The notes beneath the pieces are model-generated. The model did no database searches. It saw nothing but the letters and a program-made list of their open reading frames with translations, and was not told the DNA's origin. Of a stretch of 64,000 nucleotides of DNA, positions 1 to 9,900 are shown piece after piece. Position 1 is the first letter of the stretch. Each line of letters begins with the position of its first letter. The translations under genes were made by a program, and so were the position numbers. Origin of the DNA: Prunus persica (lineage: Eukaryota; Streptophyta; Magnoliopsida; Rosales; Rosaceae); NCBI RefSeq assembly GCF_000346465.2, contig NC_034016.1, positions 2,997,391 through 3,061,390 of the forward strand, read 5' to 3'.

Positions 1-189
1 TACTCACCTAAAAATACGGTTGTCCCTCGATTTCATGGAATAATACACAGACTTTGACACATGGACCATCTTGGTACAAAATAAAAAGTTTAAGGACGTT
101 TGAATTGAAAATTTTAGTTGGTGGACCAAAATGATAATGGAGCAATAGTTGGAGGACCGTTTAGGTCATTAACCCACATACATATACAT
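1..189. other. Left edge, intergenic repeat-like DNA without a gene
   Basis: AT-rich sequence with no convincing reading frame. It has the look of dispersed intergenic plant repeat but no boundary can be set because the window starts inside it. Similarity to the second composite repeat (from about 31625) begins only near 188. Confidence 0.4.
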
Positions 190-894
190 AAGTAAGAAAC
201 CACCTAGTTTGTACCAGGGAAAACAATCCAGCTAGGGGATTGTTTGATTAGTCAATATGGAAGAATCCTCAATTGACCATGTGGCTAGGGAACTAGTCGT
301 CCAATTGGGATTAAGCTCACTAGCAACTACAACAGAATCCTCAATATTCGTATACCAGTGACAAGTGCTACGCGTGCAGACTAACCCCGCTAAGGGTCTA
401 TGAAACATCCCGTCAAGGGTGCCAAGGTTCCGACATATCCAAGTATCACCACATTCAAAGTATCTAGGGAGGTACATAGGGTAGTGCATATAACACTTCA
501 ACTGACATACTAAAACCCACTTTCTTTCCATAATCTCACATCAACAGCCCACGTACCCCACACATAGCCAAACATAGATTGAAATTCATAAAATCCATAT
601 ATATATATATATATAAACTCAAGATATTCAAATATGCCAAAACTCAAATATATTGCAATCACTTTATGAAAATATCAAGTTCCAACAATTAATTATATAT
701 ATAAGAAATTCAATAAACCAATAAATCCTTGTGCATAGTTTTTCAGTCATAAAATAATGCATATCATTTGAAAACAAAGTCCACTCACAAGTAGTACCAC
801 GCTGCTTGACCCTAAGAGGGTCCCACCTGTTGTGTACCCGAGGTCGGAGTACCTATTTTAGAATACGTGTACGAGATTAATATAAAACGCCTCG

Positions 895-3070
895 TGAAAG
901 GACCCGCCCCGAATTTTTCCCAAAACCCGAGACGAACCCTTTGAAATTCCTGGCATCACCCGATGCCAGGCCCACTTACTAAAAACCGAGACTTCCTGCC
1001 GAAATTTCGGCAGAGTCTCCCCTATAATTTGGACATTTCCCAAAATTTATACCTGCATGAAAACACATTTAATATTCCCAACTGGCAGCATGCACAATAT
1101 AATTTCATGCAAATTCTCATAAATAGCCTTTGGCCTTCCAATAATTCTCAAACAACTACCAAACAATTCAATTACAATTTATGACTAATATCTAGTCTGC
1201 GGCTGCACCCAATAACCTTAGGCTGCCTACGTACCCTCCTTGAGGGATCAAGCCACACGTAGTTCTTCCCTAAAACTCAATTCCACCTTTGGGCGATACC
1301 TTATTTCATTTCTCTGTATTTCATATAATCTCCCCATACGCCGGTACAACCAACGCCACGTATGGGGCCTGTCAACACGCCGGATAACCTACGCCACGTG
1401 CGACCATGCCATACTATCATAATATCTCCCCATACGCCTGTACAACCAACGCCACGTATGGGGTCTGTCTCAACGCCGGATAACCTACGCCACATGAGAC
1501 CTGAACATCATATTACAAATCTCCCCATACGCCGGTACAACCAACGCCACGTATGGGGCCTGTCCCAACGCCGGATAACCTACGCCACGCGGGACCTAAC
1601 TTTCACTTGGTGGTGCTTGTAGTGAATCCAAAATCCGGGGAGGTACCTAAAGTAGTGCGTATAGCACTCCCAACTGACATTCTAGACTCTGTTGTACCCT
1701 TGTACAACCATATATAATTATAATTATATAAATTAATTCTAATATTTTGTAACCCTCCACAATCATTTAGTACCCGATAATCTCCCTTAGAAAGGTGAGA
1801 TTACTCCGGGAGACTCACGGTCAACCAAGGGTCAAACTACTCTAACCCTGGTCAAACGGACTTGCAGAACCCACGACCTCCAATTTCTGATCCGAAAGTC
1901 CCTATGGGTTCTACCAGGTACAGGACACTTGCCCTGCAAGTTTGGTTCAGATCGGACGGTCGGATTGCTCACGATCGCACGATCCGACGGTTAATATAAA
2001 ATATAAACTTTAAATTATTATTCGGAACATCCGGGGCTCTGATTCACGATCTGTGAATTCCTACCCAATCCTAGAAATACCTAGATTAACATATATTAAA
2101 TTTGGGACCATCCAACGGTCCCAACCTATCGAACCCGGATAACGCACACTATGCGATTATCCGTTCGATAGTCAAACGATGTCCGAATTGAGATCCGCGA
2201 AATCCTACGCACTCGTGACAACCTAAGGATCTCATCAGAACACATCGCTACTTTTTCTACAGTGCCCACGAGCCGCCGCACGCGCCGGCAGCGCGTGGGT
2301 GCTCAAAGCGATAATGCTTCGCCGGAAAATCTCAAAACCACGGCTCCAAACTCCTACCCTAGGTATAACACCCTATTTGGAGGCACTTTTGTTCTTGGAC
2401 CTACCCCAAAAAGTGGCCGGAAATGGCCGATCACGGCGGCCGAAGTTTCGGCCGATTTTCAATTCGAAAATCGAGTTATCTACGCTAAGAATCGATCTAA
2501 TCCTACCCAACCATCAGCTAGAGCAGCTCGAGAGGTTCAAAATCCATACCTGGGTTGACGGAATTGGTGGCCGGAGGAGGGAGATCGGCGGCTGTAAAGA
2601 TCCGGCGACGTCGGCCGCTTCTTCTCCAAATTCCGGCGAAACCGCGGCGACTCGAGGCGGGGGCTGGCTGGGGTAGGAAGAGGACGACGGCCCGGTCATT
2701 TTGGTACCGGTCCCGTCGCCATTGGTGGCCGGAGGAGAGCACGGCCGGCCAAAACGTGGCCGGCTGTCGCGCGCGAGGGAGAGGAGAGAGAGAGACCCGC
2801 GGGGGAGAGAGAGAGAGAGAGAAAACCAGGTTTTTATAAAAAATCTCATTTCGAAATATTTACGATTGTGCCACTGGGCTTCTTTTGACCATATCTCTGT
2901 TGTTACAACTCCGATTCGAGCCCACTACGTGTCTATGAACTCGTCTCAGTACGACCTACCCAAAAATACAAGTCGCGGTCCTAAACTCTCTCCGGTTAAA
3001 AATATGACTAAAATGCCCTTAAATAATTAAATAATTAAATAAGGATTAAATTTGGGGTCGGGATGTTACA
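895..3070 (+). mobile_element. Solo LTR (2176 bp) with 5-bp target-site duplication
   Basis: The element starts TGAAAGGACC and ends GGATGTTACA, giving the TG...CA ends of an LTR. It is flanked by CCTCG at 890-894 and 3071-3075, a 5-bp TSD. The sister sequence near 32310-32320 is an uninterrupted empty site, which confirms both ends. No internal retroviral-type genes are present, so this is a solo LTR or a very large non-coding element. A GA microsatellite lies at about 2785-2822. Short open frames around 2260-2850 are GC-rich noise in the LTR. Confidence 0.85.
1330..1592. repeat. Tandem repeat, three copies of a 95-96 bp unit
   Basis: Units start CTCCCCATACGCC at 1330, 1426 and 1521. Each unit itself contains two related half-motifs around ACGCC(A/G)... 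so the array may have grown from a shorter repeat. It lies inside the solo LTR. Confidence 0.85.
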
Positions 3071-3770
3071 CCTCGAACGGGAACTTTAAATTAAAATCCT
3101 GGTTTTTTCTGGTTTCAAGTATAAGCACGAGGAACGAGACGCTCCCAAGGTCCAACTATGTGTTTTGAATGTTGGAATAGCCTCAAAAGACTATCGAATG
3201 GTCAAACTTTCAATATTGGGTCAACCAGGCCCACGGGGCCCATGACCTCCGTTTTACGATCTGAAAGTTCCTATGGGTTCAACAAGGTTTAGAGTACACG
3301 TCCTGTAAGTGTGGTCCGAATCGAACGGTCGGATTGCTCGTGATCGCACGATCGGACTATCATCGTTTAACTCAAACTTTAAGTTATTGAATCGGAACAT
3401 CTGAGGCTCCGATTCACAATCCGCAGTTCCTACATGATCCTAGAGATGCCTAGATCAACATATATGAAATTGGAGTCGATCCAACGGCCTAAGCATGTCG
3501 AACCCGGATAACGCCTAATATGCGATATCTGATCGAAAATTAAACGATAACCAAATTCAAATCCGAGAATACCGTCGTGGTCGGGATGACATGGGGATCA
3601 TTTTAGGACTCAAATACCTGCCAAAAAGTGACCCGGAAATGGCCAGAATAGTGAGCCAAAAACCGGTCAGATTTCAAGCGATAAATTGACAACCAAAACG
3701 TAGAAATCAATCCTAAATAACCCAATCAACAACTAGAACACATTTAGAGGATGAAAAAGCATGCCTAGAT

Positions 3771-4284
3771 TGTCATGACCTGACTCCCCTAGCAAGATAT
3801 TGTCCACTTTGGGCCTCCCCCCCCCTCCCCCTCTCCTCCCCCCTCTTTCATGATTTTGTTCTTGGGCTCAAGCTAATGTTATCTTGCCCAAAAGGTCTCT
3901 TACTAGGAAGAGAAGTGCCCACACATATAAGGCACTTCGCATTTTCCTCCCCAAGCAATGTGGGACTGCTCACTGTTCTTGTTTCCCCAAGACACGGGTC
4001 TTACAATCCACCCCCCTTGGGGCTCAGCGTCCTGGCTGGCACACTTTCGGTAGGGGTTCAACTCTGATACCATTTGTTATGACTCGACTCCCTTAGTAAG
4101 ATATCGTCTGCTTTGGACCTCTCCTCCTCATGGTTTTGTTCTTGGGCTCAAGCTAATGCTATCTTGCCCAAAAGGTCTCTTGCTAGGAAGAGAAGTGCCC
4201 ACACATATGAGGCACTTCACTTTTCCCTCCCCAAGTGATGTGGGATTGCTCACCGTTCTTGTTTCCCAAGACACGATCTATATA
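3771..4284 (-). mobile_element. TRIM-like element, copy A (minus orientation)
   Basis: Two direct repeats (about 3771-4005 and 4075-4284) flank a roughly 70-bp centre. Read on the minus strand, the centre starts with TGGTATCAGAGTT (4072-4060), a typical plant primer-binding site complementary to initiator Met tRNA, and ends with a purine tract at about 4019-4006. The repeats run TG...CA on one side, and the other end has decayed to TA. There is no coding capacity. A collinear copy is at 33173-33664. The TSD could not be settled. Confidence 0.65.
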
Positions 4285-4427
4285 ATAGTACTATTCATTT
4301 CCCACAATCCTTCAGGGTTACAAAGTGAACAAAATACCCCTACTCCAACGGCAAAATAATAATTTCATAATTTATAAAATTAATTAAATTATCGAATGAT
4401 TAAATTTTGGGGTCGGGATGTTACAGT

Positions 4428-4826
4428 GCCTGAGGACCATATATGGCAGTCCTCATAATAGAACGACTCCACTCAAGCCTATTTTCTAATCAGCACTGGG
4501 CTATTTTCTTTTCCGCTATTGTCTTTTTGTGTGCAGAAGTTGGTTTGGAATTGCATATAAACAATTTTTTTTCTTCTTGACAATTTATTATTTTATGGGT
4601 TTTGTTAGGAGGATGCTTGACAAAGTTGGCTGATGGTGAATGAATAGACCCAATTTCACGGAGGAAATTTCTTGGCTTCTCCATGGAAAGATCCATTTTC
4701 TTTGACTTTATTTAAAATGCGTGCAGCCAATTTTCAAATCAGTATGTATATGTGTAGAGATAAATTTGACCAAAAGAAAATTATGCAACCTCTCAAATAA
4801 TTGACGTGACAATAAAATAAAATAAA
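4428..4826. other. TNL1 far-upstream region shared with two other loci
   Basis: Non-coding. Homologous to 33809-34060 upstream of TNL2, and partly to 29955-30100. It marks the left part of the duplicated TNL unit. No gene seen. Confidence 0.6.
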
Positions 4827-5887
4827 TGCTTATTATCACAAAACGTCTCTGACATTTGCGAAACTATCACATTGCATCTTTAAAGTTTTTTTGTATTACT
4901 CATGGTCCCTAACATTAATATGGATGCTCTCAAATGATCCTTTTGTTAAAAAAAAAAAACTGTTAAGTCCAGGGATATAATTGTCAAATTAATTTAAAAT
5001 TATAAAATATATATAATTTTTCTCTCTCCTCTTTCTTTTCTGTTTCCTTTCATTTCATTCTCTCTCTCTCTCTCTCTCTCTTTTTCTTTTTTTTCTTCTT
5101 TCTTCTTCTCCCCGAGTTCAGTCTTCTCTCTCCTCTTTCTCTTTTATTTCCTTCCCTTCTCTTTTTCTTTCTTCTTCTTCTTTCTCTTACTTTTCTTCTT
5201 CTTCTTCTTACTCTCCCCGAATGCACTCTTCTCTCTCTCTATCTGTCTTTCTTTTTTTCTTCTTTCTCTCTCTCTCTCTTTCTCTCTCACTATTTGACGC
5301 TGCTCTGACAGAAGAATCTATTAAATGGGTTTTGGTCCACTTGGGCCTAGAGCTTGTAGGAATGTAATTATTTGAGATTGGAAGTGAGAGAGTTTGGGAA
5401 CAAGGAAAGTTCATGAGAAGGGTTGAAGGGAGGTTGTGTGAGGAATTTTCACTTGAATATTATGGGCTCTGCACTGTTGGTGGAATGCTCAGTGCTGGCA
5501 CTACCCATCTTGCAATCACGCCTCTTGATGTCTTGAAAGTTAATATGCAGGTTCGTTTTATTGGTTAAGAGAATGGAAGGAAATAAAAAAGAAAGAGGAG
5601 AGAGAAGACTGAACTCGAGGAGAGGAAGAAAGAAGAAAAAAAGAAAGAGTGAGAGAAGAGATAAGGAAAGGAAACAGAAAAGAAAGAGGGGAGAGAGAAA
5701 TTTATATATATTTTATAATTTTGAATTGATTTGACGATTATATTCTTGGACTTAATAGTTTTTTTTAACAGAAGGACCATTTGAGAGCACCCATGTTAAC
5801 GTTAGGGACCATGAGTGATACAAAAAAACTTTAAGAATACAATGTGATAGTTTCGCAAACGTCAGGTACGTTTTGTGATAATAAGCC
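4827..5887. mobile_element. Pack-MULE: Mutator-like element carrying a captured host exon
   Basis: The ends are long terminal inverted repeats of about 325 bp: left arm about 4827-5158, right arm about 5569-5887. They start (T/G)GCTTATTATCACAAAACG and continue into a matching pyrimidine-rich stretch. A 9-bp direct repeat TAAAATAAA (4818-4826, 5888-5896) fits a Mutator TSD, although it lies in a simple AATAA-rich target. The related DNA at about 30090-30125 lacks the element. There is no transposase. The central 410 bp hold a first exon of a mitochondrial phosphate-carrier gene. Confidence 0.8.
5413..5550 (+). pseudogene. Captured first exon of a mitochondrial phosphate carrier (PHT3/MPT type)
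   Basis: The reading frame starts ATG at 5413 and runs 46 codons to a GT donor at 5551. The peptide includes YYGLCTVGGMLSAGTTHLAI followed by TPLDVLKVNMQ. That is the N-terminal mitochondrial-carrier segment with the first P-x-D signature (here PLDVLK), and it closely resembles plant PHT3 phosphate transporters of the inner mitochondrial membrane, most like the short PHT3;3/MPT3 form as I recall it. Only this exon is present; the frame hits a stop a few codons past the donor. It lies between the Mutator-type inverted repeats, so it is a transduplicated fragment. It could be transcribed, but it cannot encode a carrier. Confidence 0.8.
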
Positions 5888-5896
5888 TAAAATAAA

Positions 5897-6977
5897 ATGC
5901 ACAGATTGAAAGGCAAAAGAACTCGTCCGAAAATGAAATGATGCTCTCGTTCCTCTTCAAATGAAATCACTCATTGACCGAAGACTTGGGCTTCCATTGT
6001 TAACATATTGCAAATCATTAAGCAGTTACATTCAGCAATGAAATATTCAAAGCTGAAACTTTGACAAATGTAACACAAAACATTGTTAATATCGCAATAT
6101 GTCAAGTGGGTGAGACATTTGCGCATTGTTTCAGAAAGGGATGCCAAGATGGATTGAATATTGTCCTCCAATAAAAATACTAGTGTGCATAAACTTCAAT
6201 TAAAATACTGATGTGCTTGCAAAGGACAAGATCTTGAAAGCAAAGCCATTTTGAGTCTATTGTTTGCTCAAATTGTTCTAATTACATAAAAACTTTTGTG
6301 TTGCGCTTGTACTCAAAAAAATTTCCTCGATTAATTTTTAGAATTAACTAGTTATTTTTTTCTCATTGATAAGTTGTAGGAGTATGAAAATATATGTAAA
6401 AAGAAAATCCTTGACCCCTTAACCAAATTTCGTTATTATAGTGAGGGAAATATCAAGTAATTACCTGCATATTTCCTTGAATTAAATCTCACCACAGTTT
6501 TACCAAGAAAGCAACCATCCAAATAAAATAAAATAAAAACTCGCCTGATCCAATCAAAAGAAAGAACTCATTGAAAAGCAAAAGAATCATGTTGCCCTCT
6601 TTTATGGGGTTCTTCCTCCCTCTTCCTTAAAAAAATAAAAAAGATAAATGACTCCCATTTCTGAGGCTGCCGGCTTTGTTTCTTCTTGTTGATTTCTTGG
6701 CTAATCTTGAGAAGAAGTATATTTTGTGAGTTTCAGGCCGGCTTGCTGGTCTTACAAATTCTCTGGCTCTGTAATTTTTTTGGTGTTGAGGTAACACTAA
6801 GCTAAACTTGTTGGCTTGCTTCGTCCACATTTCTGTTTTAGATGGCATTATATTTTTGTTTTAAATGTTGAAATTCGTAGTTTTGTTCCTTCTAATGTTT
6901 ACTTTATATGTTGATCATTCCTCTGTTAGCAAAAGGCTTATTTTCATTGAGTGTTTTCAGCAGCAGCAGATTGCCTA
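5897..6977 (+). promoter_or_regulatory. TNL1 upstream region
   Basis: Non-coding, AT-rich. Blocks of it recur upstream of TNL2 (34080-35107), upstream of TNL3 (50049-50763, reversed) and at 30120-30766, as expected for a duplicated promoter and 5' untranslated region. A stretch at 5995-6050 also resembles DNA 3' of TNL1 (15488-15560), suggesting an older tandem arrangement of TNL units. No core promoter element was assigned. Confidence 0.45.
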
Positions 6978-9900
6978 ATGGCATTGAGCACCAAAAGAGA
7001 CTCTGCCTTTCTTCCTTCACCTGATCAGTATGCTCCTCAACCGAACCACGATGTGTTTTTGAGTTTCAGGGGTGAGGACACTCGACTTAGCTTTGTATCC
7101 CATTTATACCACGAATTGCTGCTCAGGGGCATTAAAACATTCAAGGACGATCCTAAGCTTGAAAGAGGGACACCTATTTCTTCAGAGCTCTTCAATGCAA
7201 TCGAAGAATCAAGGCTTGCAATCGTTGTTCTCTCCCCAAATTATGCGTCTTCTTCCTGGTGCTTGGATGAGCTTACAAAGATTCTCCAATGCATGAAATC
7301 CAAGAGCACTGTTCTGCCAGTGTTTTATCATGTGGATCCTTCCGACATACGAAAACAAACCGGTAGTTTTGCATGCGCATTCGCTGAGCATGAGGAAAGG
7401 TTTAGGGAAGACAGAGAAAGGGTGAAGAGCTGGAGAGCTGCTTTAACTGAAGTGGCCAATTTATCTGGGTTTGATTCAAAGAATGAGTAAGTTTTTTCGC
7501 AAGCCATTTGATCAGTGCCGGCCCTGACATTTTGGTGGCTCATGGCCAAAAATTAAATGAGCCCTTAGTATATATGTTTTATTTTTAATTTGCTCATTCA
7601 TTTTTCTTTTTATGGGAAAGTCCCATAAAACGACTAAGCCTGCTTAAATAGAATAATTTCATTCAACTAACCAAAAAAAAAAACCAAAAGTACATGATCC
7701 ATAAATAGCCTGCTTAAATAGAATAATTTCATTCAACTAACAACAACAAAAAACCAGAAGTACATGATCCATAAACAACAAAAATCATATTTAACTTCAA
7801 TTCAACAAAACAAAACAAAAGATCTCAAGTGGCTTAGTGGCTCTTCAATAGGGCTTAGTTCTCAAGTGGCTCAATTGTACACAAATAGCAACTTTGACTT
7901 CCACTCTATCATCTACAAATCAAAAAACAAAAGCAGTAACATTAAAAATACAAATAATCACTGAAAAAATTCTTGATCTTCTAGCATTTTGAGAAGCAAA
8001 ATCATCAATAACCTCTTCAAAATCAATATTTTCCAACATATTCTTTTCAATACATAAGATTGCCAATCCATTTAACCTTTCTTGTGACATAGTTGATCGC
8101 AAATAAGATTTTATCAATTTCAATTTTGAAAAACTTCTTTCTGCAGATGCCACAGTTACTGGCAGAGTCAATATAATTCTATAAGCAATTGAGACATTTG
8201 GAAAACAATCCACAACTTTTACAAACTCAAGAACTTCAATGGCTGTCTTTGTCTCTTTCGGTAAATAAATTTGTAACACTTCCAATTCAGAAAACAAATC
8301 ATCAGCATCAATATCAGATTCATTATCATGTGTTAAAGCAGCTTCAAGATTTATACAACATTCACGCAATATAATATAATTCATTTGAAATAAATTCTTA
8401 GGATCAAACAAAAAACCAAAAATGCCTTCAAATATTTCTAATTGTTCAAACCTACTCCTCAAAGAAGAAATTGCAGCATCAACTACAACAAGAAAATAAT
8501 TAACCCTAAAAGATTCTTCAGCAGATTGAAATGTCTCTTTATGGTCATTTTCATCAAATTGGTTTTTTCTTTGACTTTGACGTTTTTTAGGAAATACAGG
8601 GTCAATTTCCATCTTTGATGCAATCTCTTTAGCAGAAAGTAGGGCCAATTTGAACCCATTTTCCCTATAGTCTACAAAATAAGAGACCAGCCCCTTCAAG
8701 TGTTTTATTGCAACATCAATTTGCACATCTCCAGATTGCAATTTTTGGCTAACCAAGTCAATTTTTTTTCAAAATGTTATGCCATATACTCATGCCCAAC
8801 AAAAATTCAAAAATTTCAAGTGCATGTGTAGCTAAATATTTAGCTTCACTCTTTGTTTTTGCATCTTCACTAACCCTAGACAATTCAAACAGAGCTTCTC
8901 TTATATCATCAGTTTCGGTTATTATGGCTTTAACACTATTAATATGACTTTCCTATCTTGTTGTTGACAATGGTTTAAGAGTTAATCCATGGACATGATC
9001 TTGAAAATTTTTCCACCTCTTTGTAGAACTAGCAAATAGAGTATACATGCGTTGCACAACACCAAAAAATGACACAACTTTAACACAAGAGTTTGCCATA
9101 TCACAAACAGTTAAATTAAGAGAATGACAAGCACATGGCATATAAAATGCCCTAGGATTTATTTTTAGAAACCTTGTTTGCACACCATTGTTTTCCCCCT
9201 TCATGTTAGCTCCATTATCATAACCTTGGCCCCTTACATTATTAATATCAAGTTCAAGACACTTTAATACAACTTGTAACTCATTAAAAAGCCCACATCC
9301 ATATGTATTATCCACTTTTAAGAACTCTAAAAAATATTCTTGTATCTTTATGGGAGCATTTGACACATCTACACATCGAATTATTAAAGTCAATTGCTCA
9401 TGGTTACTTACATCCAGAGTACAATCAAGTATTACAGAAAAATATTTTGCCTCTTTGATTTCTTCAATTATAGCACTTCTAACCTTGGAGCCTAACATAC
9501 CAATAAACTCATTTTGAATTTTATGACTAAGATAGTGATAATGAATCTTATTATTTTGATTACGTCTAAAATGCTCTTGCAATACCAAATCAAATTCCGC
9601 AATTAATTCAAGCAGCCCCAAAAAGTTACCATTGTTATCTTGGTAAATTTTATCATTCTCTCCACGAAAAGCTAAATTTCTTTTAGCAAGACATCTCACA
9701 ACAGAAATTATTCTTACTAAAATCAATTTCCAATGTTCCTTCTCTTTTTTAATTTGCACTTGTAGCTCTTTTTCAATTGTTTCATTCTTTTTCAATCTAA
9801 TTTGCATGTCAATCCAAGTTCTCATGTTATTAATATGCTCACTACTAGTTTCATGTTGTTTAAGCCTCTCACTTAAACGTTTCCAATCATTAAGCCCTTC

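Larger units (their letters stand above)
190..4427. repeat. Composite non-coding LTR-type repeat, copy A
   Basis: A long non-coding region homologous to 31625-33808. It ends in GGGGTCGGGATGTTACA, the same terminus as the solo LTR nested inside it, and its interior resembles that LTR (the stretch on gene-neutral text around 3180-3560 parallels 1800-2240). It is therefore probably an older LTR of the same family. Two later insertions lie in it: the solo LTR at 895-3070 and a TRIM-like element at 3771-4284. The left end is not resolved. No gag or pol is visible. The DNA to its right (4428 on) is also shared with copy B, so the two copies come from a segmental duplication and not from two independent insertions. 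Confidence 0.65.

Noticed and set aside
2262..2849. Several open frames on both strands in a GC-rich stretch
   Set aside because: They lie within the solo LTR, overlap each other on both strands and have Arg/Pro-rich low-complexity content.
3771..4284. Cassandra TRIM with 5S rRNA sequence
   Set aside because: I looked for the 5S-type internal promoter sequence in the repeats and did not find it.
5208..5414. Charged Arg/Glu-rich frame on the minus strand near the CT tracts (and similar ones at 15215 and 21621)
   Set aside because: They are translations of CT/GA microsatellites.
6951..6977. In-frame extension of the TNL exons starting at GTG (also at 35081 and 50075)
   Set aside because: The codon is GTG, not a normal plant start. 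The ATG nine codons later is conserved in all three TNLs and is followed by a typical short leader before the TIR.
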